Shown here in pieces: positions 1 to 12,710 of a stretch of 64,000 nt of DNA (position 1 is its first letter; every line of letters begins with the position of its first letter). The translations under genes and the position numbers were made by a program. Origin of the DNA: Pseudomonas sp. B21-015 (GTDB taxonomy: Bacteria > Pseudomonadota > Gammaproteobacteria > Pseudomonadales > Pseudomonadaceae); assembly GCF_024749285.1 (NCBI RefSeq), contig NZ_CP087196.1, forward strand, positions 1 to 64,000. The letters are read 5' to 3'. Under the pieces are notes generated by a model. It ran no database searches and was not told the origin of the DNA. It worked only from the letters and a program-made list of their open reading frames with translations.

Positions 1-1521
1 GTGTCAGTGGAACTTTGGCAGCAGTGCGTGGAGCTTTTGCGCGATGAGCTGCCTGCCCAACAATTCAACACTTGGATCCGTCCACTACAGGTCGAAGCCG
101 AAGGCGACGAGCTGCGTGTCTACGCACCGAATCGTTTTGTTCTCGACTGGGTCAATGAAAAGTACCTGGGCCGCGTCCTTGAACTGCTGGATGAGCATGG
201 CAATGGCATGGCGCCGGCGCTTTCCTTATTAATAGGCAGCAAACGCAGTTCGGCACCGCGGGCGGCACCCAATGCTCCGTTGGCCGCTGCGGCGTCCCAG
301 GCTCAGGCTGCTACCACACCGGTCAGCGCTCCAGCCCCTGCTCCGGCGGCGGCACCGACCAAGCGTTCGACACAAAAAGTCGCCGAGGTCAGTGAAGAGC
401 CGTCCCGCGACAGCTTCGACCCAATGGCCGGCGCCAGTTCGCAACAGGCCCCGGTTCGTTCCGAACAACGCACGGTGCAGGTCGAAGGCGCGCTCAAGCA
501 CACCAGCTACCTGAACCGCACTTTCACCTTCGAGAACTTCGTCGAAGGCAAGTCCAACCAACTGGCCCGAGCTGCGGCCTGGCAGGTGGCGGACAACCCG
601 AAGCACGGTTACAACCCGCTCTTCCTTTATGGTGGCGTCGGCTTGGGTAAAACCCACTTGATGCACGCTGTGGGTAACCACCTGTTAAAGAAGAATCCGA
701 ATGCCAAGGTCGTGTACCTGCATTCCGAGCGTTTCGTCGCGGACATGGTCAAGGCCTTGCAGCTGAATGCGATCAACGAGTTCAAGCGCTTCTACCGTTC
801 GGTGGATGCGTTGCTGATCGATGACATTCAGTTCTTCGCCCGCAAGGAACGTTCCCAGGAAGAGTTTTTCCACACCTTCAACGCCCTGCTCGAAGGTGGC
901 CAGCAGGTCATTCTCACCAGTGACCGCTATCCGAAAGAAATCGAAGGCCTTGAAGAACGCCTAAAATCCCGCTTTGGCTGGGGCCTGACGGTTGCCGTCG
1001 AGCCGCCGGAGTTGGAAACCCGCGTAGCGATCCTGATGAAAAAGGCCGACCAGGCCAAAGTCGATCTGCCACACGACGCGGCATTCTTCATCGCCCAGCG
1101 TATTCGCTCCAACGTCCGCGAGCTGGAAGGCGCGCTCAAACGCGTGATCGCCCACTCGCACTTCATGGGCCGCGACATCACCATCGAGCTGATCCGCGAA
1201 TCCTTGAAAGACTTGTTGGCGCTGCAAGACAAACTGGTCTCTGTGGATAACATTCAGCGCACCGTCGCCGAGTATTACAAGATCAAAATCTCCGACCTGC
1301 TGTCCAAGCGTCGTTCACGCTCGGTAGCACGTCCGCGTCAGGTCGCCATGGCGTTGTCCAAGGAATTGACCAACCACAGCCTGCCGGAAATCGGCGATGT
1401 GTTTGGCGGCCGCGACCACACGACTGTTTTGCACGCCTGCCGCAAGATCAACGAGCTTAAGGAATCCGACGCGGACATCCGCGAGGACTATAAGAACCTG
1501 CTGCGTACACTGACCACTTGA
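1..1521 (+). CDS. dnaA: Chromosomal replication initiator DnaA
   Basis: DnaA is the AAA+ ATPase that binds DnaA boxes and melts oriC. The 506-residue protein starts with GTG at base 1. It has the usual order: N-terminal DnaB/DiaA-interacting domain, an Ala/Pro-rich linker (about 80-150), an AAA+ core with Walker A GGVGLGKT at 211-218 and Walker B acidic pair D274-D275, and a C-terminal box-binding domain with the signature GGRDHTTV at 469-476. It is first in the dnaA-dnaN-recF-gyrB series. oriC itself would lie upstream, outside the window. A perfect DnaA box (1252-1260, reverse) lies inside the gene. The identity is certain. Confidence 0.99.
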   Translation: MSVELWQQCVELLRDELPAQQFNTWIRPLQVEAEGDELRVYAPNRFVLDWVNEKYLGRVLELLDEHGNGMAPALSLLIGSKRSSAPRAAPNAPLAAAASQAQAATTPVSAPAPAPAAAPTKRSTQKVAEVSEEPSRDSFDPMAGASSQQAPVRSEQRTVQVEGALKHTSYLNRTFTFENFVEGKSNQLARAAAWQVADNPKHGYNPLFLYGGVGLGKTHLMHAVGNHLLKKNPNAKVVYLHSERFVADMVKALQLNAINEFKRFYRSVDALLIDDIQFFARKERSQEEFFHTFNALLEGGQQVILTSDRYPKEIEGLEERLKSRFGWGLTVAVEPPELETRVAILMKKADQAKVDLPHDAAFFIAQRIRSNVRELEGALKRVIAHSHFMGRDITIELIRESLKDLLALQDKLVSVDNIQRTVAEYYKIKISDLLSKRRSRSVARPRQVAMALSKELTNHSLPEIGDVFGGRDHTTVLHACRKINELKESDADIREDYKNLLRTLTT

Positions 1522-1560
1522 TGAACACCAGCGCAGCTTATTAAGGCAAGGGACTAGACC

Positions 1561-2664
1561 ATGCATTTCACCATTCAACGCGAAGCCCTGTTGAAACCCC
1601 TGCAACTGGTCGCAGGCGTCGTCGAGCGCCGACAGACCTTGCCGGTACTCTCCAACGTGCTGCTGGTTGTCGAAGGCCAGCAACTGTCGCTGACCGGTAC
1701 CGACCTGGAAGTCGAGCTGGTCGGTCGTGTGCAACTCGAAGAGCCTGCGGACCCGGGCTCCATCACTGTGCCTGCGCGCAAGCTGATGGACATCTGCAAG
1801 AGCTTGCCGAACGATGCGCTGATCGACATCAAGGTCGACGAGCAGAAACTCGTGGTGAAGGCTGGCCGTAGCCGCTTCACCCTGTCGACCCTGCCGGCCA
1901 ACGACTTCCCGACGGTAGAAGAAGGCCCGGGTTCGCTGACCTGCAGCCTTGAGCAAAGCAAACTGCGTCGTCTGATCGAACGCACCAGCTTCGCCATGGC
2001 CCAGCAGGACGTGCGTTATTACCTCAACGGCATGCTGCTGGAAGTCTCGGCAGGTATCATTCGCGCCGTGGCGACCGACGGTCACCGCCTGGCCATGTGC
2101 TCGATGCAGGCCGATATCGGTCAGCCTGATCGTCATCAAGTGATCGTGCCACGCAAAGGTATTCTGGAACTGGCGCGTCTGCTGACCGAACCGGACGGCA
2201 ACGTCAGCATTGTGCTGGGCCAGCACCACATCCGTGCCACCACCGGCGAGTTCACCTTCACCTCGAAACTGGTCGACGGTAAATTCCCTGACTACGAACG
2301 TGTTCTGCCTAAAGGCGGCGACAAGCTGGTGCTCGGCGATCGCCAGGCCCTGCGTGAAGCGTTCAGCCGTACCGCGATTCTGTCCAACGAGAAGTACCGT
2401 GGCATCCGTCTGCAACTGGCTAATGGTCAGCTGAAGATCCAGGCGAACAACCCGGAACAGGAAGAAGCGGAAGAAGAAGTGGGCGTTGAGTACAACGGCG
2501 GCTCCCTGGAAATCGGCTTCAACGTGAGCTATTTGCTCGACGTATTGGGCGTGATGACCACCGAGCAGGTTCGTCTGATCCTGTCTGACTCCAACAGCAG
2601 TGCGCTGGTGCAGGAGTCCGACAACGACGACTCGGCCTACGTTGTCATGCCGATGCGTCTGTAA
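1561..2664 (+). CDS. dnaN: DNA polymerase III beta sliding clamp
   Basis: DnaN is the ring-shaped processivity clamp of Pol III, also used by repair polymerases and Hda. The 367 residues match the family length, and the protein begins MHFTIQREALLKPLQ and ends in the typical VMPMRL tail. It starts 39 bp after dnaA, preceded by the purine-rich AAGGCAAGGGA, and is probably co-transcribed with dnaA and recF. Nothing is unusual. Confidence 0.99.
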   Translation: MHFTIQREALLKPLQLVAGVVERRQTLPVLSNVLLVVEGQQLSLTGTDLEVELVGRVQLEEPADPGSITVPARKLMDICKSLPNDALIDIKVDEQKLVVKAGRSRFTLSTLPANDFPTVEEGPGSLTCSLEQSKLRRLIERTSFAMAQQDVRYYLNGMLLEVSAGIIRAVATDGHRLAMCSMQADIGQPDRHQVIVPRKGILELARLLTEPDGNVSIVLGQHHIRATTGEFTFTSKLVDGKFPDYERVLPKGGDKLVLGDRQALREAFSRTAILSNEKYRGIRLQLANGQLKIQANNPEQEEAEEEVGVEYNGGSLEIGFNVSYLLDVLGVMTTEQVRLILSDSNSSALVQESDNDDSAYVVMPMRL

Positions 2665-2684
2665 TCATGCTCAGCAGAAGCTAG

Positions 2685-6211
<3,527 letters not shown>

Positions 6212-6212
6212 T

Positions 6213-6217
6213 CCGGC
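6213..6217. repeat. Left 5-bp target-site duplication (CCGGC)
   Basis: CCGGC lies immediately before the left terminal TGTAGG and is repeated exactly after the right terminal CCTACA at 26649-26653. Five-base duplications are what Tn7-family transposition leaves. Joining the two flanks restores a continuous gyrB downstream region leading into the terminator at 26668. Confidence 0.85.
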
Positions 6218-6261
6218 TGTAGGTTCACATTTTAGTTGATCATTTTCACAAATAGATGATC
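6218..6261 (+). repeat. Left transposon end with two TnsB-site-like repeats
   Basis: The terminal TGTAGG is followed by TTCACATTTTAGTTGATC at 6224-6241 and TTCACAAATAGATGATC at 6245-6261. These are direct, about 21 bp apart, and match the repeats at the right end in inverse orientation. They are interpreted as transposase-binding sites. Confidence 0.75.
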
Positions 6262-6277
6262 GACGGACTCAGATACA

Positions 6278-6308
6278 AAAAGGCCAATTCACTGAATTGG
6301 CCTTTTTT
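6278..6308. terminator. Terminator inside the transposon's left end, now serving gyrB
   Basis: The stem AGGCCAATTC / GAATTGGCCT has an ACT loop, an A-run upstream and a T-run downstream. It lies within the mobile element, about 67 bp after the gyrB stop. It resembles the terminator at 26668-26700, which must have followed gyrB before insertion. Confidence 0.85.
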
Positions 6309-6511
6309 ATTGTCGCGAAAATTCGATTTCTGCCCTGCTGCTTGTTGGCGCTGATTGAAAACTGACCCACCCTGCCGATTGACAATTGACCCAGGGCGGA
6401 TTGCTGTTTTTTGTCCCAGCAATTGTGAATAAGCTTAGCAGCAGTGTCCCGGTTGAACGGTCATCAAGCCCCACCGCATAAAGGCATGCGGCAGGGTGTT
6501 TATGGTGCAGA

Positions 6512-7027
6512 TCAAAACGGTTCATCGTCCTCGATACCATCTTCGTCCTTGCGCTTTCGTTCACGTGATTTGATCTTTGTTTGCGCGGCCAGCGTGCTGT
6601 GTTGCAGGCGGTAGGACTCGTTGCCCGTTTCGACGATGTGGCAATGGTGTGTCAACCGATCCAGCAACGCTGTGGTCATCTTGGCGTCGCCGAACACACT
6701 CGACCATTCCGAGAAGCTGAGGTTGGTCGTGATCACAATGCTGGTGTGCTCGTACAGCTTGGGCAGCAGGTGAAATAACAGCGCGCCGCCGCTCTGTCTG
6801 AAGGACAAATACCCCAGTTCATCGAGTATCACCAGGCCTGTCCGAAGCAGCCCTTGAGAGATTCGGCCACTTTTGCGGTCGTGCTTTTCACGCTCCAGCA
6901 GATTGACCAGATCCACTGTGGAAAAGAAGCGCACGAGTTTGTTATGGGTCGTGATTCCGGACACGGCCAGGGCGCTGGCCAAATGTGTTTTGCCGGTTCC
7001 GGGCCCGCCGATGAACACCACATTCTG
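6512..7027 (-). pseudogene. istB: IstB-type IS21 ATPase, N-terminally truncated
   Basis: The readable protein begins at the Walker A region ([15 protein letters not shown]), continues through the Walker B-like [10 protein letters not shown], and ends normally in a charged tail. IstB helps the IstA transposase choose and capture target DNA. The roughly 90-100 residues that normally precede Walker A are missing, because the sequence runs straight into the istA 3' part near 7024-7030. It is a deletion remnant. Confidence 0.85.
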
Positions 7028-7559
7028 CCACCGTCAGCCCGTTGTACTGCGGATGCACCAGCTCGCTCCAAAGTGCACGACAGCGTTGGCCGAGCCAGGC
7101 ATTCAATTCTTCGAAGGTGTGAAACATGCAGTCTTGAGCGTCGAGCCAGATGCGTCGTCTGCTTTCTTGCACGTTCTTTTCAACGATACCTTTTTCCCAG
7201 CCCGAGGCGACATTGCAGAAGTCCGGATCGAACAGGTAGTGCGCGCGCATCACGGAAAGCCGGGCATTGACCGTGCGGCCTTTGCCCTTGTTAACCTTGT
7301 CGACAGCCGTTTTCATGTTGTCGTAGATGCCGCGACGTGGCACCCCACCTAACGCACCGAACGAGCGCGTATGGGCATCGAACAGCATCTCGTGGCCATG
7401 GCTGGGATACGCAACCAACCAGAACGCGCGACTGGCGCACAGCTTCATGTGGGAGACCTGAATGCGTCGGAACAGGCCGCCGATCAGCAGACCTTCTTCG
7501 CTCCAGTCAAATTGAGAAACCTCACCAAGTGCAAACGTCAGCAGTACAAAGGCACGTAA
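7028..7559 (-). pseudogene. istA: IstA-type IS21 transposase fragment
   Basis: This is a fragment of the rve/DDE integrase core. The first catalytic Asp is visible in QFDWSEEG, followed by SHMKLCASRAFWLVAYP and GGVPRRGIYDNMKTAV, which are typical of IS21 transposases. The N-terminal helix-turn-helix region is missing, so the reading starts almost at the right terminal repeat. The C-terminus is fused out of frame to istB after [11 protein letters not shown]. It is not functional. Confidence 0.85.
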
Positions 7560-7633
7560 CGATTTGCCGGGTCAGTTTTCGGTCAGCGGCAACATGATTC
7601 CTTGCGAGTCGAAAAAGTGGCGTTTTGCTACTG

Positions 7634-7651
7634 TGCGCAAGAAGTTGCGCA
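7634..7651. repeat. 18-bp inverted-repeat unit TGCGCAAGAAGTTGCGCA
   Basis: A single copy of the imperfectly palindromic unit that is doubled at 7714-7759. It is followed by GTAC, as in the palindrome's centre. Its function is unknown. Confidence 0.7.
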
Positions 7652-7713
7652 GTACCCCCGTAAATAATGACTCCTAAAACCTCCAGATGCCTTACAGAGC
7701 GCGGCCTGTAGCC

Positions 7714-7759
7714 AAGTGCGCAACTTCTTGCGCAGTACTGCGCAAGAAGTTGCGCACTT
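7714..7759. repeat. 46-bp perfect palindrome (head-to-head TGCGCAA units)
   Basis: Two 18-bp units (7717-7734 and 7739-7756) face each other around a central GTAC, giving an uninterrupted 46-bp palindrome. It lies between the IS21 remnant and the hcp promoter. It could be a joint of two element ends, a recombinase site, or a cruciform terminator that shields the hcp operon. There is no T-run, so a terminator is less likely. Confidence 0.75.
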
Positions 7760-7841
7760 TTCAAAGGAATTCATCGAGTTCGGTGCTCTCAAACACTCAA
7801 GATCAATATAAACCACTGATTTACATGTGTTTTATTTTCTA

Positions 7842-7857
7842 TGGCACGTTCCTTGAT
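7842..7857 (+). promoter_or_regulatory. Sigma-54-type promoter upstream of hcp
   Basis: TGGCACG-TTCC-TTGAT matches the -24/-12 consensus (TGGCACG-N4-TTGCA/T) except for one base in the -12 element. It lies 71 bp before the hcp start. Several Pseudomonas T6SS and hcp promoters depend on RpoN, so this would place the island under RpoN and an enhancer-binding protein encoded elsewhere. Confidence 0.6.
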
Positions 7858-7927
7858 AACAGGCAGGCACCCACCGGGCGATTTCGCCTCCGGGGCACCC
7901 TAAATTTATCCGCAAGGAGAGCATCCC

Positions 7928-8443
7928 ATGGCAACACCAGCGTACATGTCGGTTACCGGCGAAAAACAAGGCCTGATCACTGCCGGCGCCTTCACCGCCG
8001 ACTCCGTGGGCAACACCTACCAGGAAGGCCACGAAGACCAGGTTATGGTTCAGGCGTTCAGCCACGACGTGATCATCCCGCGTGACCCGCAATCCGGTCA
8101 GCCAACCGGTCAGCGCGTTCACAAGCCAGTTGTGATCACCAAGGTCTACGACAAGGCTTCGCCTCTGCTGCAAGCTGCTCTGACCTCCGGCGAGCGCATG
8201 AGCGAAATCGTTATCCAGTGGTACCGTACTTCTGCTCAAGGTACTCAAGAGCACTACTACACCACCAAGCTGGAAGACGCGATCATCGTCGCCATCAACA
8301 ACAAGATGCACAACTGCCAGGATCCAGGCAACTCGCACTTCACCCACCTGGAAGAAGTGCAGTTCACCTACCGCAAAATCACCTGGACCCACGAAGTATC
8401 CGGTACTTCGGGTTCCGATGACTGGCGTGCTCCAGTCGTTTAA
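7928..8443 (+). CDS. hcp: Hcp, type VI secretion tube protein
   Basis: Hcp forms the hexameric rings stacked into the T6SS inner tube and can chaperone small effectors. The 171-residue protein has the Hcp1-like sequence, with conserved stretches such as VMVQAFSHDVIIPRD and HKPVVITKVYDKASPLL. The start is supported by AAGGAGA seven bases upstream. It lies between the sigma-54-like promoter and vgrG, 108 bp ahead of vgrG. No sheath or baseplate genes are in the window, so this is an orphan hcp-vgrG island that must use a core apparatus elsewhere. Confidence 0.96.
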   Translation: MATPAYMSVTGEKQGLITAGAFTADSVGNTYQEGHEDQVMVQAFSHDVIIPRDPQSGQPTGQRVHKPVVITKVYDKASPLLQAALTSGERMSEIVIQWYRTSAQGTQEHYYTTKLEDAIIVAINNKMHNCQDPGNSHFTHLEEVQFTYRKITWTHEVSGTSGSDDWRAPVV

Positions 8444-8551
8444 TCTCGGCTGACCGTTACAAACATCGGCCAGCTCTGCTGGCCGATGCGATTTATGCCT
8501 TGCAGAGTTGATGTGCGGACTCTCTTTCTCACCTGACCAAGGAACAGTTAA

Positions 8552-11305
8552 ATGCGTCAAAGGGATTTGAAGTTCACGTTTTCCGTGTTGTCAGGGCAGA
8601 TGGAGTTCGAGGTCGTAGAGTTCACGCTGGAGGAGGCCATCTGTGAGCCTTTTCGACTCACGATCGAGTTGGCCAGCCACAACCCGAACATTGATTTCGG
8701 CAAGGTGCTCGATCAGCCCTCATTACTCACGATCTGGCAAGGCGGCAAGGCTGTGCGTCATGTCCACGGGCTGGTGTCCAGTTTCACTCAATGTAAAACC
8801 GGCTTCCGCCGGACACGTTATCGCGCGGTGGTTGAACCGCAACTCGCCCGACTGGCCTTGAGTTCCAACTGGCGTATTTTTCAGCAGAAAAACGTGCCGG
8901 ACATCATCAAGTCAGTGTTGAGCGAGCACGGCATACTCGACTATCAGCAACACATCAACAGCGAACATTTGCCGCGCGAATACTGTACGCAGGTCGGCGA
9001 CACGGACCTCTACCTGTTCGATCGGCTGTCCAGTGAAGAAGGCTTGTTCTATTTCTTCAAATGCAACGAAAGCACTCACACGCTGATCCAGGGTGACAAA
9101 CTCTATGTACAGGAGCGTATTCAAGGTGCTCCGGTGCTGTACACCACTGAACCAGCAGCGGATGCCACGCAGCCCGTGCTCTATGCGTTCAGTTACACCG
9201 AAAACGTCCGCACGGCCAAGCAGACGCAACGCGATTACACCTTCAAACGCCCTACTTTCGACCAGCAGCAGAACTTCGCCGGCGATGACTTGCAACATCA
9301 GACTCCGAACTATGAACGCTACGATTATCCGGGTCGCTACAAGGCCGCTGCTGCCGGTAAACCCTTCACCCAGAATCGCTTGCTGGGGCGCCGTGGCGAC
9401 GCGCGAATTGCCGTTGTCGAAGGCGACGATCCGCGTCTGATCCCGGGTTTCTCTTTCCAGCTCACCGGCCATCCCCGGGAAGATTTCAATCGTTGGTGGC
9501 GATCGCTGAGGATTACTCATAAGGGCATCCAGCACGCCAGTCAGGAGGAAGAATCCGCCGGTGCCGATGTCGGCGTGAGCTATGACTTTGTCGCCGAGAT
9601 CGTTTCCGAAGAAACCGAATGGCGTACCCCGCCGCAGCCCAAACCGATTGTTGACGGGCCGCAGATTGCGACGGTGACCGGGCCAGACGGGGAAGAGATT
9701 TACACGGATGAATTTGGCCGGGTAAAAGTCCAGTTCCCATGGGACAGAGAAGGAAAAAACAACGAATTCAGTTCCTGCTGGGTGCGCGTGGCGCAGAACT
9801 GGGCGGGCGCGAACTGGGGCCATATGGCGATTCCGCGGATTGGCCAGGAGGTCATCGTCGATTACCTCGACGGCGATTGCGATCAGCCGATCATCACAGG
9901 CCGCACGTACCGGGCGACGAACATGCCGCCTTACCAACTGCCCAATCACAAAATTCTCAGCACCATCAAAAGCAAGGAATACAAGGGCACTCGGGCCAAC
10001 GAACTGCGCATTGATGACACCACCAAGCAGATCAGTGCCGCGTTGATGAGTGATCACGGCAGCACCGCATTGCATCTGGGTTACCTGACGCATCCACGGC
10101 CGAGCGGCGGTGAACCGCGTGGCGAAGGTTTTGAGTTGCGCACCGATGAACACGGCGCGTTGCGAGCAGCCAAAGGCCTGCTGCTGAGTACCGAGGAGCA
10201 AATGAACGCCAGCGGCGGTCACCTCAATCGCGCCTCTGTCGTACAGGTACTGGAAGCGGCGTTGAAGCTAGCCAAGGACTTGGGCGATTACGCCCAGGAC
10301 AACCAGGGTGTAGGCCATGACAAGGCGCCGCAGAAGACGCTCAGCGATGCGGTTCGCGACCTGGGCAACGGCGCGAACGACGAATCGGGCAAGGGCAATG
10401 GTGGCAATCCGGCGATTGCCGTGAGCGGTGAAGCCGGTATTGCCGCGGCGTCGCCCAAGAGCATCACGGTGGCGGCGGGTGAGCACATCGACACCATTGC
10501 CCAGCAGAATCAGCAACAGACCTCGGGGCAAAAGTTTGTGCTCAATGCCGGGACCGACCTGGGGATGTTTGCCCACAGCGGCGAAATGCGCCAGATCACC
10601 CATCAGGGCCCGATGCTGTTGCAGGCGCAGAAGAACAACATTCGCCTGGAAGCGGATCAGAGTGTGGAAGTCAGCGCGAGCAACCAGCATGTGCTGGTGT
10701 CGGCCAAAGAGCACATCACTCTGATGTGTGGCGGGGCCTACATCACCATCAAGGGCGGCAATATCGAACTGGGCATGCCCGGCAACCTGATCGTCAAAGC
10801 GGCCAAACACAGCCTGCTCGGCGCCACTAGCCTGGAAGCGGAACTGCCCAAATTCAAAGTCGGCGCTACCCAGCGACGCTTTATGCTCAAGCAGATTGAC
10901 GGGACGTCGGCGATGCCCAACATGCCGTACAAAATCACCCTGTCCAATGGCGAAGTGGTCGAAGGAGTGACCGATGCTCAGGGCGCCACGCAGTTGTTGC
11001 AGAAAGATGTGATGAGCATTGCCAACGTGGCCATGCTAAAGCCGCCCTCCCCCGCAGCCGCGGGTGCAGCGGCAGGCGGTGCGGGGGCTGCTGCCAGTGT
11101 TGCCAGTGCCGATGATGAGGCGGAGGAAATTGTGCAGTTCTTTGAATTCAAGGATGACAAAGGTGGACCCGCGCCGCACCACTTCAAGGTGATGTCCGCC
11201 GGGGAAGTCGTGGCCGAGGGTTCCGGTGAGCGCACGCCGGAATTCCCTTCCGACATGGAGCTGGAACTGGAATCGTGGCCGGTGAAGGAGAAACAAAATG
11301 CCTGA
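8552..11305 (+). CDS. vgrG: VgrG, type VI secretion spike protein
   Basis: VgrG is the trimeric puncturing spike at the tip of the Hcp tube (TssI). The order is a gp27-like N-terminal region (about 1-370), a gp5-like OB domain (GRVKVQFPWDREG and WVRVAQNWAG, about 385-460), then a DUF2345-like needle region and a C-terminal extension. The 917-residue length exceeds a minimal VgrG. The tail, an Ala-rich linker around 830-855 and an acidic end, shows no enzyme motif that I can see and is better explained as a docking region for the downstream effectors. It overlaps the next gene by 8 bp. Confidence 0.96.
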   Translation: MRQRDLKFTFSVLSGQMEFEVVEFTLEEAICEPFRLTIELASHNPNIDFGKVLDQPSLLTIWQGGKAVRHVHGLVSSFTQCKTGFRRTRYRAVVEPQLARLALSSNWRIFQQKNVPDIIKSVLSEHGILDYQQHINSEHLPREYCTQVGDTDLYLFDRLSSEEGLFYFFKCNESTHTLIQGDKLYVQERIQGAPVLYTTEPAADATQPVLYAFSYTENVRTAKQTQRDYTFKRPTFDQQQNFAGDDLQHQTPNYERYDYPGRYKAAAAGKPFTQNRLLGRRGDARIAVVEGDDPRLIPGFSFQLTGHPREDFNRWWRSLRITHKGIQHASQEEESAGADVGVSYDFVAEIVSEETEWRTPPQPKPIVDGPQIATVTGPDGEEIYTDEFGRVKVQFPWDREGKNNEFSSCWVRVAQNWAGANWGHMAIPRIGQEVIVDYLDGDCDQPIITGRTYRATNMPPYQLPNHKILSTIKSKEYKGTRANELRIDDTTKQISAALMSDHGSTALHLGYLTHPRPSGGEPRGEGFELRTDEHGALRAAKGLLLSTEEQMNASGGHLNRASVVQVLEAALKLAKDLGDYAQDNQGVGHDKAPQKTLSDAVRDLGNGANDESGKGNGGNPAIAVSGEAGIAAASPKSITVAAGEHIDTIAQQNQQQTSGQKFVLNAGTDLGMFAHSGEMRQITHQGPMLLQAQKNNIRLEADQSVEVSASNQHVLVSAKEHITLMCGGAYITIKGGNIELGMPGNLIVKAAKHSLLGATSLEAELPKFKVGATQRRFMLKQIDGTSAMPNMPYKITLSNGEVVEGVTDAQGATQLLQKDVMSIANVAMLKPPSPAAAGAAAGGAGAAASVASADDEAEEIVQFFEFKDDKGGPAPHHFKVMSAGEVVAEGSGERTPEFPSDMELELESWPVKEKQNA

Positions 11306-11912
11306 AGTCCTGACAGCGCAGGTGCGCAAGCTCGCGGCCATCGGATACGGTGAAGCCTCGACGGACAACAACCCGCAGGAAGTCCGCGCTATTTGCTTTA
11401 CGGTGACCAACCGCATGCGCGCGTGGGAGCTTGCCGACGTCGACAGCCTGCTCAAGGAGACCGGGGACAGTTATATCGTTGCAGCGCAGGGGAAGAATGC
11501 CCGTTACAACCAACTCATGGCGGCTTCGGAAGCGGCCATCAATGCCGATCCGAACATGCGCTCGGCAGTGGAGAGTGCGCGGGATGCTCTCGCCCAGCGC
11601 GGCAATGACCCCTCCAATGGTGCTTACTGGTGGGATGGCATCGATATCAAGGATTCGACCAACCCCCGACACTCATCCGGGTTCCACTACGGTTCTCCTT
11701 CGCACAACATCTTCGGTGTTGCGCAAGTCTCGAAGCCGGAGAAAATCACCTATTGGACGCAGTTCAACAAAAAGACCAACACAATGGTAAATACCCGCGA
11801 GCGGGGTCGTTATACCCACATATACCGGTCCACCGCCGCCATCGGCAAAACGATCTTCTGGACCTCCAATCCGGAGTACATCAAGGCAACCGGCGCCAAG
11901 GAATATCGATGA
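11298..11912 (+). CDS. Putative peptidoglycan hydrolase, T6SS effector candidate
   Basis: The 204-residue protein starts inside the end of vgrG, which suggests co-translation and delivery by this VgrG. The N-terminal block AIGYGEAS...VRAICFTVTNRM resembles SleB-like cell-wall hydrolases, which begin EARGE..V..V..NR; E19 would be the candidate catalytic acid. There is no signal peptide, as expected for a T6SS cargo protein that must reach the target periplasm by injection. The next gene overlaps it by 4 bp and encodes a periplasmic protein, a classical effector-immunity layout. The family assignment is by motif only. Confidence 0.6.
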   Translation: MPEVLTAQVRKLAAIGYGEASTDNNPQEVRAICFTVTNRMRAWELADVDSLLKETGDSYIVAAQGKNARYNQLMAASEAAINADPNMRSAVESARDALAQRGNDPSNGAYWWDGIDIKDSTNPRHSSGFHYGSPSHNIFGVAQVSKPEKITYWTQFNKKTNTMVNTRERGRYTHIYRSTAAIGKTIFWTSNPEYIKATGAKEYR

Positions 11913-12646
11913 GCAAACTCACCCGTTGTCTGAGCCTGTTACTCGGCGCGAGCCTGTCCTTTCTGGCGCAGGCAGCTCCGGTACAGTTCACCGATTACCG
12001 TGCGTTCTATCGGTCGCTGGGAGACAACTTGTTCGCCGGAGACGGCAGCGAGCTGGCCAGGCCCTGCTCGGAATCGCCAAGGCATTGCCTGTGGGTCAAC
12101 GCCATGCGCCCGGCGTTTGAACGTTTTGAGGATGCGCAGTGGAGCGCGCCCGACGACCTGAAGCTCAACCCGCCCAAAGGCACACCCATCATTGTCTTTG
12201 ACGGAGAGGCTCTGACGGTCGGCAAACAACGTTGGCCGCTGCGCGAGGCGGTCAACTTCGCCTCGCCGCAATGGCCCGTCGGTGATCCCATCGATCCGGA
12301 AAACGTGGCGACCGCCACGGCCTGGCGCCAAGGCGCCTCAACGTGCCTGGAATTGCATTACGTCAGCAGTGGCTATGGTAGTCGCTACCCCCTGGTGTTG
12401 CTGGTACACGACCAGCATCTATATGCGTTACCGCGACTTTTCTCCTCTTGCCTGGCCATTCGCAAGGCGCCCGGCAATCAGTTCAGCTATCCGGAAAACG
12501 CCTACCTGGGGGCGGAGCTGGAAAACAATCCGACCGGGCTGAAAGTGGATTACCGGGTACCCAATGCCAAAAAACCAGTGGCGCAGTACCTGTTGCACTT
12601 CCCGAATCAGGGAGACCCCTTCGTATTTGAGGCGCAGCGCCAATAG
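11909..12646 (+). CDS. Periplasmic protein, candidate T6SS immunity
   Basis: I chose the ATG at 11909, which overlaps the effector stop (ATGA) and gives 245 residues with a clear Sec signal peptide (cleavage near AQA-AP). The mature part has several Cys residues (including CSESPRHC) and no known enzymatic motif. Translational coupling points to immunity against the upstream hydrolase. Its position directly before the Tle3-like lipase also matches tli3 in the P. aeruginosa vgrG2b-tli3-tle3-tla3 order, so it could be a Tli3 homologue instead. I cannot decide from sequence alone. Confidence 0.55.
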   Translation: MSKLTRCLSLLLGASLSFLAQAAPVQFTDYRAFYRSLGDNLFAGDGSELARPCSESPRHCLWVNAMRPAFERFEDAQWSAPDDLKLNPPKGTPIIVFDGEALTVGKQRWPLREAVNFASPQWPVGDPIDPENVATATAWRQGASTCLELHYVSSGYGSRYPLVLLVHDQHLYALPRLFSSCLAIRKAPGNQFSYPENAYLGAELENNPTGLKVDYRVPNAKKPVAQYLLHFPNQGDPFVFEAQRQ

Positions 12647-12710
12647 GCATCAGCGGACAAATCCGTCATGACCTTGCCGCGTGCAAGGGTCATCATCTGA
12701 GGGGAACAAA

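Larger units (their letters stand above)
6343..7594 (-). mobile_element. Defective IS21-family element (internal deletions)
   Basis: The 24-bp terminal inverted repeats start TG and end CA (left 6343-6366, right 7571-7594, three mismatches), with further internal ACTGACCC and ATTGACCC repeats as in IS21 ends. Only 1.25 kb remains, about half the usual length. istA has lost its N-terminal and C-terminal parts, and istB has lost its start. No matching target duplication is seen at the flanks. It should be immobile on its own. Confidence 0.8.

Noticed and set aside
6343..7594. IS21 remnant as the mobilising element of the whole island
   Set aside because: It has its own terminal repeats inside the larger element, and the CCGGC duplication belongs to the outer TGTAGG ends.
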